Assembly: GCA_001310555.1 (NCBI GenBank)
Contig: BAXO01000042.1
Location: 1-46,677, forward strand
DNA: 46,677 nucleotides
Source of the DNA: Bacillus sp. JCM 19058
Lineage (GTDB): Bacteria > Bacillota > Bacilli > Bacillales_H > Bacillaceae_D
Direction: 5' to 3'
The translations under genes were made by a program, and so were the position numbers. Each line of letters begins with the position of its first letter. Position 1 is the first letter of the stretch. Below the pieces are notes generated by a model. The model did no database searches and was not told the origin of the DNA. It saw only the letters and a list, made by a program, of their open reading frames with translations. This document shows positions 21,966 to 31,291 of the stretch, in pieces.

Positions 21966-22963
21966 TCGCTCCCTCCTCCGAATCTGATCCGCGGATCTAG
22001 CCAAGCTAGTAAAATATCAGAAATGAGCGTCCCTATGACTGTTAGCACGCTAATAATCAAAATGAAACCGCCAGCTAAATACATATCCTGTGACTGCAAT
22101 GCCCTCAGCAGCATCGGTCCTGTCGTCGGCAAATTCAAAACGATCGAGACAATGATTTCTCCGCCAATGATCGCTGGTAATGTCCAGCCTATCGTGCTAA
22201 TTAACGGGTTAATCGCCACTCGTACAGGATATTTAAATAGAAGCTTATGTTCTGACACCCCTTTTGCCCTTGCTGTAATCACATATTGCTTTTGCAATTC
22301 GTCCAAAAGCATCGCTCTTGTAACTCGGATCAATGCGGCAACCGAAGCAGTTCCAACAACGACGATCGGTAGCCACAGTCTTGGTAGCATGTCGAAAAAC
22401 TTCCCGATACTCCAAGGCTCACCTTGGAATTCCGGCGAAAATAACCCCGTCAAAGAAACCCCTGTCGTCGTAAAAACGACGTAGACGATCAGCAGAGCGA
22501 TTAAAAAGCTAGGGGTCGCCAGGCCAATAAACCCGAAAAAGGTAAATAAATAATCGAAAAGTGAATACTGACGAATCGCTGAATATATTCCGATTGGCAG
22601 AGCGATAAGCCAAGTAAACAATAATGTGAGAATCGCAATAAACATCGTAATCCCGATCCGTTCACCAATCACTTGAGTAACAGGAGCTTCCCATTGAAAG
22701 GAGCGACCGAGATCGCCCTGCAAAATAATATTTTTCATCCAGATGAAGTATTGTAAATAAATCGGTTGATCGAGCCCATATCGATCTCTTAAATTTTGAA
22801 CATAGCTTTCTGATACATCGGCGCCGGCCCTTTCTAAGTTAGCAATGTAAGTCGTTAAGTAATCACCCGGGGGCAGCTGAATCACAACAAAAATAATAAT
22901 CGTAATCGCAATCAACAACGGAATTAATTGCAGCAATCGTGCTCCGATATAATTGAGCAGCAT
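21962..22963 (-). CDS. Opp/Dpp-type ABC importer permease (OppB-like), intact
   Basis: A six-helix permease of about 333 residues and one of the few uninterrupted genes here. The N-terminal helix (LLQLIPLLIAITIIIFVVIQ) is followed by RYGLDQPIYLQYFIWMKNII, a typical OppB segment, and the EAA-type loop (ITARAKGVSEHKLLFKYPVR). It ends DPRIRFGGGSE. The start could be ATG 22963 or TTG 22969; AGGAGG lies 11 or 5 nt before them. No A/T run of six or more falls in the coding sequence, which fits its intactness. Confidence 0.92.
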   Translation of the reverse strand: MLLNYIGARLLQLIPLLIAITIIIFVVIQLPPGDYLTTYIANLERAGADVSESYVQNLRDRYGLDQPIYLQYFIWMKNIILQGDLGRSFQWEAPVTQVIGERIGITMFIAILTLLFTWLIALPIGIYSAIRQYSLFDYLFTFFGFIGLATPSFLIALLIVYVVFTTTGVSLTGLFSPEFQGEPWSIGKFFDMLPRLWLPIVVVGTASVAALIRVTRAMLLDELQKQYVITARAKGVSEHKLLFKYPVRVAINPLISTIGWTLPAIIGGEIIVSIVLNLPTTGPMLLRALQSQDMYLAGGFILIISVLTVIGTLISDILLAWLDPRIRFGGGSE

Positions 22964-23021
22964 TGACAAAGACGCCTCCTTTCAAAGGTTACCATCGGTT
23001 AAGAACGTCAATTGAATCAGC

Positions 23022-24971
23022 TTACTCCCGATAAAACAATTGCTCGCCAGAGAAATTGACGGCAATAGCCATTGCCCCACTATCTTCTTCTGGTATATTT
23101 CCTAATTTGGCATTGACAATCAATGGCTGCTTGACGTTCTCAAGCGGAGAAATAAACCAGAAGTGTTCATTCATTTCTGCACGAATTTGATTATCGATGT
23201 CCACCGCTTCTTCAACTGGAACGACGAAGAGCTGGTCCAATAAATGATGGATGCGCTTCACATCTTCAGGCGGCTCCTCCCCTTTTGTTCCTGTTGAGTT
23301 TTTCCACTCACTCCATTCCCTCCCCCAGTGACCGTCCCAATCCGGGTTGTGCCATAACGGCGTATGCGTCCACATCATCGTTGCCATTAATTCATTAGCC
23401 TGGTTTCTCGTATCCCACAGGCCAATATCAATTAGCTTCATTGTGATGTTTAGATCAAGAGCTTGCCAATATTCCATATACAATTCGGTAACCGGGATAA
23501 AATCAGGGGAGTGGTCGGCAATTTCAATGTCGATTCGGAAGCTTTCACCATTCGGCGCTTGCCGATATCCGTCCGAACCAATTTCCATTCCCATCTCATC
23601 CAGTAAACGATTCGCTTCTTCAGGATCGTAGGAAACATCGATTATCGTCGATGGTTCAGCGAACCCGTAGTAAATTGCTTCAATAATTTCCTCACGATCG
23701 ATCGCCATATTCAAAGCCTTCCGAAATCGGACATCGTTCGCAACCTCTTTCCACGTATCATTGTCGTACGTTAAATTCAGGTGAAGGTTCGTCGGATCGT
23801 TGTGCATATTCATTAGAACTGCACGATAGCCCCCGTTTTCTTCATTTTCGCGGTAAATCGGCATGTTATTTAACGCTCCGTTCTCGCGCGAAAAGTCCAA
23901 ATTACCGGCAATCGTCTCTAAGGTGACCATTTCCTGATCCTCAACTAAACGGCTTTCAAGCGTATCGATATATGGAAGCTGGTTACCTTCCGGATCAATT
24001 TTAAAATAGTAAGGGTTTCTTTCAAAAATCGCTAAGCCGTCAGAATAAGAAGTAATCATCCACGGATATAAAACAGGAAAGCCAATGGCTTTTCGATCAG
24101 TCAGATCCCAGTTTGTCACATCCACGATGCTAAATAATTCATCCCAATCACTCTCAGGCAGCTCTTCTTCCTTAATTAAGGCTTCTAATTGCTCAGAATC
24201 TGCGTAATCAATATGGTAATCCTTTAAATAATGCGCTGGCTTCAGTAAATCGGTGTATCACGCCAGCCTTGGATCGCGATTCGCGCAAGAAAGCCACCGT
24301 ATGGCTCATTAAACGTAATTTTAAACGTATAGTCGTTAAGCACTTCAAAGGTCATCGGCTCTCCTTCAGGATTACCTTGATCCCTTAACCATGATGGAAA
24401 CACCGGAGTCAATTCCTCATTAAAAATGACATCTTCGATCGTAAAACGGACGTCCTCCACGGTTACCGGCTCTCCATCCGACCATTTCAAGCCTTCACGC
24501 ATATAAAAAGTGAAGTCCGTTTGCTCCTGATTAACCTCAAAATCCTCTAAAATATTTGGCGTAAACTCCTCGCCAATAATTCCAGGTGTATTAATCAATG
24601 GTTCATTCGCCATCACAAAAATATCTGGATTGAAGCTGACATCATTTGTTGCCGTTCTCAATGTGCCACCGTATTGTCCAATTTCAAATGCTAGCTGTTC
24701 AGGAGGAAATTCATTGACAATCTTCGGAACATCAGGCAATCGTTCTTCGACAGATGGCAAGTCCATTTCGTCAAAATAAGAAGATTGCTGAAATGAAGTA
24801 ATCGTACTCGGGTCAATTGTTGATAGATCGACGCCTTCGGCAGTAGAGCGACCCGCTTCGCTGTCGTGCTCCTCTTCACTATCGGACACTGACTCTGAGA
24901 TTCCGCCACACAGCCCACTACAACAGCGGCAAAAAAAAGAGATGAATAGCAAGAAAAAAAACCTTTCTCAT
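23022..24971 (-). CDS. Family 5 extracellular solute-binding lipoprotein, frameshifted
   Basis: Substrate-binding protein of the Opp-type importer, about 650 residues. The repaired N-terminus is a lipoprotein signal (MRKVFFLLFISFFAAVVVGC) with lipobox VVGC, then an acidic linker (SDSEEEHDSE). The SBP_bac_5 domain contains YMREGLKWSDGEPVTVEDV, GWRDYTDLLKPAHY, VRFRKALNMAIDREEI and TMMWTHTPLWHNP. Such large family 5 proteins often serve oligosaccharides rather than peptides in glycan loci. ATG 24971 follows AGGAGG. Breaks: two A8 runs (24931-24938, 24954-24961), a short G run near 24907 and a lost base near 24256. Confidence 0.88.
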
Positions 24972-25061
24972 CGTTTAGCCTCCTTTGCTTATTTATTGTT
25001 AGAATTTAATCAATACTCAGTTATTTGTTTTTAGTCACTAGTGCTTGTCCTATTCTCCATT

Positions 25062-25085
25062 CCACCGCAGCATTGGCTACGGTGG
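25062..25085 (-). terminator. Intercistronic hairpin between sulfatase-fold gene 2 and the binding-protein gene
   Basis: CCACCGCAGC pairs with GCTACGGTGG (one mismatch) around a 4-nt loop. No U-tract follows on the minus strand, so it may be an mRNA-processing or stabilising hairpin that favours expression of the binding protein, as is common in importer operons. Confidence 0.35.
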
Positions 25086-25105
25086 ATAAAGAGCTTCCGA
25101 TTTAA

Positions 25106-26481
25106 TTATTTTTCCTGCAGTCTTTGTGCGCTTTTAGGCGTGCCGATGTACATGGAGTCATAAGCCTCCTGTGACGTTTTGAACGGACCTGTGCCACAGC
25201 CGTGCCAATCCGTATTCGTATACATCGGATTTTGCCTGCCGGTTTCCGCTTCCCGCTTTTTTATATGCGCTAGCATTCTTGAATGAAGTAAGTCAACGAC
25301 CTCTGGCTCTCACTCGCTACATTGTGTAGCTCTTTCGGATCCTTAACTAAGTTGTATAGTTCGATCTCGGGTTTAAAGTGCAAATCCGGCTCCAATGCGA
25401 CAATTAATTTCCATTCCGGCGTTCGCCAACCGTGCTTGCGCATCCAAGTTGCTTCTGTTAAATAGTATTCGGTTTGAGCTGCTCGCTTTCCGTTCCCCCA
25501 AAGCGGCACTAAGCTCTCCCCGTCCATCTCAATACTTGCTTCGATTCCAATTAGCTCCAAAATCGTCGGCATCACATCTTTAATGTCAGAGCTATCCATT
25601 AAGCGTTTTCCAGCAGGTAGTTTTCCGGGAAAACGAAGGATGAGCGGAATGTTTAACGTACACTCGTACAGCCCATGATGGTCATAATAGCATTCATGCT
25701 CGTTCAAGGTTTCACCGTGATCGGATGTGATAATGACGAGCGTCTCTTCTTCAATCCCCTGTTCCGCCAGCGCAGTAAAGATTTTCTGCATACAAGCATC
25801 CATATAAGCGATAGCGCCATCATATTGAGCATCGATGTATTCCGAATCTGTGCATTTGTCTGGGAACCATGATTTAAAATAGTCTGCAAAAGGCTTAAAT
25901 CGATACACAGCATCTAGCGACTGATTGTCCGGATCGCATTCATCCTTACTATAGAACATTCGATCAAAAGGACGTGGCGGTAAATACGGAGAGTGGGGGT
26001 CCATATGGCGCAAAAACAAAAAGAACGGCTTCCCCTCCTCATTCAGACGTTTTAGCTCAGGAAGGGCGACTTCGTTTAACCTTTCCGCTTTGGGACTGCG
26101 GCCATTTTCGTCTGTGCCCCACCCTTCATAATCCAAGTAGCTTTGAAAGCCTCTAGCCGATGGATTGCCGGTGAAGCCAATGCAGGTCGTATTATAGCCT
26201 TCTTTATTAAGAACTTCCGCCAATGTCGTCACATGGCCTCCTAACGGCCCTTTATGGCGAAGGGCAACAACATTTGTTCCAAAGCAATCCATCCCGGTTA
26301 GCATGGAAGCGTAGCCTGGGGTCGTAGGGATACTCGGATTGATATGGTTTTCAAATACGACTCCTCCTTCAGCGTACTTATCGATGTGCGGTGTCGTTTG
26401 CCGCTTGTATCCGTAAAGGCTCATATGCTTACTCCAAAGACTATCGATCCCGAAAAGAAGGACGTTGGGCTTTTTCGTCAT
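25106..26481 (-). CDS. Sulfatase-fold hydrolase 2 (alkaline phosphatase superfamily), frameshifted
   Basis: About 458 residues, a paralogue of hydrolase 1. N-terminal GIDSLWSKHMSLYGY, then HMDPHSPYLPPRPFD, second metal site ITSDHGETLNEHECYYDHHG, and a C-terminal IELYNLVKDPKELHN segment. At the formylglycine position it reads TTPGYASMLTG (Thr about 53) in place of Cys/Ser-x-Pro-Ser-Arg: Thr and Tyr replace Cys and Arg. No signal peptide, so it acts inside the cell on imported substrate. A break near 25310 hides the last 65 residues, which end TPKSAQRLQEK. Start ATG 26481 follows AGGAG. It lies between an oxidoreductase gene and the importer genes. Confidence 0.85.
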
Positions 26482-26500
26482 CTTTATTACGCTCCTTTTT

Positions 26501-27491
26501 TTAAAGTTCAACAATTTGTCCGGTTTCCCACGATGCTATCGCTGCCTCGATGATACGCTGCGCCTTGAGAGCATCTTCCCCAGAACCATCAATTTCATGA
26601 GGGGCAGCTTTTTCGTATAGCTGGTCGATCCAGGCGTCAATTCTACTTTTGAACGTTTCGTTAAAGGAGCGCATCCCTCCTAAATAACGATACGTCTCCG
26701 TTTCAATCCCTTCACGCGAATAATACGTGAGTTGCTCGCAAGCGTCTTCCAAAACAAAGCGCCCCTTAGAACCGACTACCTCGCATTGTTCGAGTCCGTA
26801 GCTCCCCCCGGCATCATAGCTTCCGACAAGGTTACCGATCATTCCATTTTCAAAGGAAAGGAGGACTTGTGCATTTGACCAAATGTTCCTTCCCTCGCCC
26901 TTCATCATAAATGCGGCTACCTTTTTTTATGTCTCCGGCAAAATAGCGAATGACATCGAAGGAGTGAGGATGAAGAGCACGCAAATGGAACCACGGTGAC
27001 GTCTCCACCGGATTATTAATCCACATGCGCATATTTATCATATGAAGCGCCCCAAGCCTTCCTTCGTCAATCCATTCTCTAGCTTGAGCAGCAGCCGGTG
27101 TAAAGCGGTGATTTAAATTGACGCCATAAGGGAGCCGCTTCTCTCTTGCCAATGCAACCATTTTTTCCCCTTCTGCAATCTGATTTGAAATCGGCTTTTC
27201 TCCGAGAACGGCTATACCGGCCCTCAGCAGTTCCATCGTCGGCTCATAATGCTCGCCGCCATTTTCCTCTCCTTTTGTTGCTACGCTACAAGCATCGAGC
27301 GTAATCCCGCTATCAAGCATGTCCTTGACACGATAAAAAGCCTGAGCGCCATATGCTGCAGCGGCTCGATCAGCCTTTTCCCGATCGAGATCGCAAACGG
27401 CAACAAGCTCCGCCTTCGTGCTCTCCTTGTATATTCGGGCATGGATACTTCCAATATTTCCAACACCTACGACACCAACCTTTATCGTCAT
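26501..27491 (-). CDS. Gfo/Idh/MocA-family oxidoreductase 1, frameshifted
   Basis: NAD(P)-dependent sugar or inositol dehydrogenase-type protein, about 330 residues. Rossmann loop VGVGNIGSIHARIY at the N-terminus, the EKPISN motif (Lys and Pro conserved in the family), NLNHRFTPAA and the catalytic-region His segment WFHLRALHPHSFDVIRYF. Start ATG 27491 follows GGAGGG. One break: the T7 run at 26932-26938, expected six. It is paralogous to oxidoreductase 2, with the ASRT gene between them, suggesting two consecutive oxidation/reduction or epimerisation steps on one sugar. Confidence 0.9.
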
Positions 27492-27506
27492 ATCATTTCC
27501 CTCCAT

Positions 27507-27878
27507 TTATTTTGCTTCAACCGGATAAGCCATCGTTGTAAACAGGGCTAACGCTTCCTGTGAAGTATCGAGTCGACTGTGTTGCACGATGACTGGGACA
27601 TCGCTATCCACTTTTATTGCATAAGGAACACCTCTTGGAACTTGCTGTCCTTCCTGATCGGTCAGCAAGTCAAGCCGAATATGATGGGTACGCTGTGCGC
27701 CGCAAAACGATCGAAAAGGCTGCAGCGGTTCCTGCTTTTCAAAATAAAAGGTTAGCTTAATCGATGCATCCTGGTCTGTGACATTTAATACACAGACAGC
27801 CTCATGGCTCACTTGGCTTCCTGTACTTTTAGGCTGGAGAAAGCCGTCCGGAATAATCCAGCTTCTATGACCAATCAT
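27507..27878 (-). CDS. ASRT-family (sensory rhodopsin transducer-like) beta-sandwich protein, intact
   Basis: A 123-residue protein that matches the Anabaena sensory rhodopsin transducer family (PF07100): HRSWIIPDGFLQP, SHEAVCVLNVTDQDASI, LTFYFEKQEPLQPF, RRTHHIRL-like RTHHIRLDLL, and VPVIVQHSRLDTSQEALAL all align with that family as I remember it. The fold is a small beta sandwich that forms tetramers and is thought to bind small molecules. No rhodopsin gene is in the window. It sits 12-16 nt from two Gfo/Idh/MocA genes, so a role in the same sugar pathway is inferred. No frame break. Confidence 0.85.
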   Translation of the reverse strand: MIGHRSWIIPDGFLQPKSTGSQVSHEAVCVLNVTDQDASIKLTFYFEKQEPLQPFRSFCGAQRTHHIRLDLLTDQEGQQVPRGVPYAIKVDSDVPVIVQHSRLDTSQEALALFTTMAYPVEAK

Positions 27879-27890
27879 CGTTTTCCCCCT

Positions 27891-28897
27891 CTATTGAGCT
27901 AAATCTATGACCGCACCATTCCTGAGTTGAGATTGAATCGCAGCTTCGATTACTTCCTGTACAGCTAAGGCATCGGCACCAGAAGCAGCAATGGCTTGCG
28001 GCGCGATGTCATCACGGATTTCTTTAATTAAATACTCGATTCTGTTTTTAAACGTATCGTTAAAGCTAGCCGTTCCGGTCATAACAGAATTTCGGAGCGT
28101 CAGCAGATCATCGCTTTGGTGAGGATAATAATGGAAGCGCTCATAAATGTTATCAATCTCAAAACGTCCTTGATTCCCTGCAACTTCACAAAACTCAATC
28201 GGATGTCGCATCGACATATCGTAGCTCCCTGTCAAATGCCCAACGGCTCCATTTCTAAATTCGAAATTGATCGAGGCTGTTGACCATGTGTCTCGCCCTG
28301 GTGCTTGCACCATAAACGATTGAACTCGTGCGATATCACCGCAAAAATATCTCATCACATCAATGGAATGGGGGTGAAGCGCTCTTAAATGAAACCAAGG
28401 TGTCACATCGCGCGGATTCTCGATCGTCAGCTTCATGTTGACAAAGAGAAGCTGGCCCAACGCACCGTTTTCGATTAATTCCTTTCCTTTATAGGCGGTA
28501 GGAACGAAGCATGATTCAAATTACAAGCGAGTCGGACTCCTTTTTCTCGTGCACGCTTGACCATTTTTCGGGCTTCCTCGATTGAGTTGGATATTGGCTT
28601 CTCAACCAAAACGTCCTTACCTGCTTCTATTGCGAGCATGACCGGCTGATAGTGGTGACTACCATTTTCTTCACCGGCTGTTGCTACACTGACTAGATCA
28701 ACATCCTCTTCCTTAAGCAATAATTCCAGACTAGTATACGCTTTAGCCGAGTACTCCTTACCGCTTCGCCGTGCTCGCTCTTCAACCAAGTCACAAACGG
28801 CGACGAGCTCTGTATCTGGGTGTTGCTGATAGGTTTGGCAATGAATATTTCCGATATGATTCACACCAACGACAGCAGCTTTAATCATCGGTTTCAT
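27891..28897 (-). CDS. Gfo/Idh/MocA-family oxidoreductase 2, frameshifted
   Basis: About 335 residues. The Rossmann loop is VGVNHIGNIHCQTY, then VEKPISNSIEEARKMV, a family NLNH segment, WFHLRALHPHSIDVMRYFCGD, and GHLTGSYDMS. It is clearly paralogous to oxidoreductase 1 over its whole length. Its ATG overlaps the stop of the upstream TIM-barrel gene (ATGA), so the two are translationally coupled; a second Met at codon 4 is possible. One break near 28505-28512, where one base is missing between NLNHA and FVPTAYKGKEL. Confidence 0.9.
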
Positions 28898-29706
28898 TGC
28901 TCCGACGCTTCTTCAAACAATCTGGATAAATATCCGCGACTTTCAGCAGCAATGGCGGTCACTTGAGGCAATTCATAGCTATTCGCACCAATAATCTCCA
29001 GAACTGTCGCCCCTTTATAATCAATTTCAACCGTTTTTCGCACGAGCTCTCTTAATGGAACAGTCCCTCTCCCGGCAATTTGCTTTTCCGGTGGAGCAAT
29101 TTGCAGCTGTTCCAGTAGCGTGTCGCGAATGTGCATATGAATGATATAATCCTTTAAATCTTCGAGCGCCTCCACAGGATCGTCGCCGACTCTGCCAACA
29201 TGAGTGGCATCAAAGTTTAAGCCGAGAGCAGGGTGCTTAACTTCACTCATAAGGCGCAATGCCGTCTTCGTATTATAAATGCTTTGGCCGTAATGAAGCT
29301 TCAGCGCAAATTTGACCCCGCTGTCGTAAGCGGCCTGTGCCATTTTTTCAATCACCTTAATCGACTTCACCGTTTGCTCTTCATCATCCGATTTCCCTGA
29401 GCTTCCAACCGTGACCATCGGAATTCCGAGCTTTTCTGCCCGTTCGAATACACGTTTCGTTCTTTCCTGATTCGCTTCAACTAAAATGTCTGTTGCCGCT
29501 TCAATACAATACAATTCCAGCTCGGCCCTATCTGCCATTCCTCTGATTTCCGTAAGCTTGTCGTTGCTAGCCGTATCGCTTAAATGCTCAGCCATCCCGA
29601 CAATTGACGATAACTCTATTCCTTCATAGCCGGTAAATTGAATATAATTGAGGGCTGTTTGCAGATCGTAGCCTCCAAACAAAACCGTATTTACACCTAG
29701 CTTCAT
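28894..29706 (-). CDS. Sugar isomerase/epimerase-type TIM barrel 2, intact
   Basis: A 270-residue xylose-isomerase-like TIM barrel (PF01261). MKLGVNTVLFGGYDLQTAL opens the barrel, followed by GYEGIELSSI, VTVGSSGKSDD, KFALKLHYG, LGLNFDATHVGRVG, HMHIRD and GRGTVPLRELV; the Glu/Asp/His metal ligands of the family are in these strands. First gene of the long catabolic run. I start at ATG 29706 because GAGGAGGT lies 7 nt upstream; the open frame extends to a TTG at 29757 that lies in the promoter. An in-frame A6 run near codon 120 is intact. Confidence 0.9.
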   Translation of the reverse strand: MKLGVNTVLFGGYDLQTALNYIQFTGYEGIELSSIVGMAEHLSDTASNDKLTEIRGMADRAELELYCIEAATDILVEANQERTKRVFERAEKLGIPMVTVGSSGKSDDEEQTVKSIKVIEKMAQAAYDSGVKFALKLHYGQSIYNTKTALRLMSEVKHPALGLNFDATHVGRVGDDPVEALEDLKDYIIHMHIRDTLLEQLQIAPPEKQIAGRGTVPLRELVRKTVEIDYKGATVLEIIGANSYELPQVTAIAAESRGYLSRLFEEASEQ

Positions 29707-29742
29707 GTCGTTGACCTCCTCTTTTTTTTCATATTTTATAAA

Positions 29743-29756
29743 AGTAAACGCTTTCA
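29743..29756 (-). promoter_or_regulatory. cre site (CcpA) at the promoter of the catabolic operon
   Basis: TGAAAGCGTTTACT on the minus strand matches the cre consensus TGWAANCGNTNWCA at 13 of 14 positions. It overlaps a possible -35 (TTGAAA) with ATATGA 17 nt downstream, about 37 nt before the first start codon. CcpA binding here would repress the operon when glucose is present. Confidence 0.65.
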
Positions 29757-30196
29757 AACATTGTCGATTTAGACATGTTCATGGTCATTTCAGACATATT
29801 AATTTTGTCTCACAAGTGAAATTCGCTTCGGGTGTAGGCTCGTTCCACCATTCGAAGACTTTTAGATACGAATTCTCCCACCTTAATAACTCGTGCCCTC
29901 CTTATTAAGCGGCTCTGTTCCGTTTTTCGGGTGATTCACGCTTCGCCTCAGACTCTATTGGCACAAGGAACTCTTTAAAAGCAATCGACAACTCGGCGAG
30001 TGTCAAACAAGAGCGGGAGTATATCTTTAGAAAGTTGTACGTTTAGTTTTTTAGAAAAAGACAGTGTAGCAAAACTAGCAATGAAGAAGTTTTCTAATTA
30101 ATTAGACTGATGTCAACATTTGTTATATTATATACATATTGGATGTTATCCTAAAAAAGGAAATATTTTAAGGGAGTGTTAGGAGCTGTTTAAGTT
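29757..30196. other. Divergent intergenic region
   Basis: About 440 bases between the minus-strand catabolic operon and the plus-strand UbiA-type gene. It contains AGACAT words near 29770 and 29792, and a minus-strand open stretch ending at 29905 (LAELSIAFKEFLVP... type) with no start, which may be the tail of a decayed gene. No RNA gene was recognised. Confidence 0.4.
30102..30131 (+). promoter_or_regulatory. Candidate promoter of the terpene gene pair
   Basis: TTAGAC (30102-30107), 18-nt spacer and TATTAT (30126-30131) lie about 65 nt before the first start codon on the plus strand. The -10 matches five of six consensus bases and the -35 four of six. Confidence 0.45.
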
Positions 30197-31179
30197 ATGG
30201 GAGACGAAATCGATCTAGAGGTAAACAAACAATTTCCAGAGGAGAACAACTGCAAAATTACCGAAAATAGTCGATGGAAATTAAGGAGTAATCCCTATCA
30301 CCAGCAAGCAACTCCCCGTTTTCTCGAGCGCATTTGGTACGAAATCTACCTCAGTTGGAGATTCATCCGTTCCAACTTCCCACCAGCTGTAATCACAGGC
30401 GCCGCGTTCGCTGTCTCAGCATGGCACGTCGCCAACGCGACTCTGTGGCAACTTCCCCTCATACTTCTGCTGGGAGCGGTAAATGGCTGGTTGATGCTAT
30501 ATTTCTTTGATTTGATCAACCAAGTGGTCGGAATTGAGGAAGACCGAATTAACAAACCACATCGTCCAATCCCCGCTGGACTTTGCAGTCTCGAACAAGC
30601 CGAACGGCGTATCCCCTACGCTGCCTTCGCATATTTAGGATTCGCTATCGCCATCAACGCGACAACGTGGGCCCTAGTATGGATCGTAACTGTCACCGCA
30701 TACAACTACTGGGGCCTTGACCGCCACTGGGTGACAAAAACCCTTTTTACGTGCATTGGAGCACTACTATGTGCACCGATATGGATCTTCGTTAATGGTA
30801 GTATCGATTCGATTGCTCAAACTTGGCTCATTTCGGTGTTCGTGTACTGGATTATTTGTAGCGTCCTCCAAGATCTCCGCGACCTTGCTGGTGACCGGTC
30901 TAGGAACCGGCGTACTTTGCCAATGGTAATCGGCGATCGGGCGAGTCGATACATCGCCGCTGTGGTCCTCATGCTACAGCCAGCCTTTTCGTTGTACCAT
31001 TGGCCGTGTGGAGCCAACCTACTTTACTAATCGTTATTGCTGACGTTGCGTTCATCGCAGTATCCTGGTATCTGGCATGGCGAATCGTACGTCTACGTAC
31101 CAAGGACGAAGACGATATGACTTACAAGCTCTATGCAGCTCTTTCCAGTGCATTAATGCTCGGTCCCACTCTCCTCTGA
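30197..31179 (+). CDS. UbiA-superfamily prenyltransferase / terpene cyclase-like membrane protein, frameshifted
   Basis: About 328 residues, multi-helix. UbiA enzymes bind prenyl diphosphates through two Asp-rich motifs. The first is degenerate here: NQVVGIEED (residues 108-116) replaces NDxxDxxxD, followed by RINKPHRPIPAG; the second, DLRDLAGD (226-233) followed by RRTLPMVIGD, is intact. The NQ...EED...NKPxRPI pattern resembles fungal-type UbiA proteins, some of which are membrane terpene cyclases; that comparison is from memory. A missing T near 30985-30988 truncates the frame early; repaired, the protein continues through VAFIAVSWYLAWRIV and ends at 31179. AGGAG lies upstream of the ATG. 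It is 112 nt before a terpene synthase gene. Confidence 0.8.
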
Positions 31180-31291
31180 GCCTATGCGGGAGAGCGGATG
31201 CCATTACTCCAGAAATGAATTGCTAAAGGAATCCATTCAGATTCGGGAGAACAGCTTTATTAATTATTTAACAATACTAGGAGGTTTCACA

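Noticed and set aside
21936..22484. 182-codon plus-strand open frame opposite the OppB-like permease
   Set aside because: The minus-strand permease is intact and certain; the plus frame has no family features.
29905..30060. Minus-strand open stretch ending ESPEKRNRAA before a stop
   Set aside because: Reads like a protein C-terminus but has no start and no family I recognise; could be a gene remnant, too weak to annotate.
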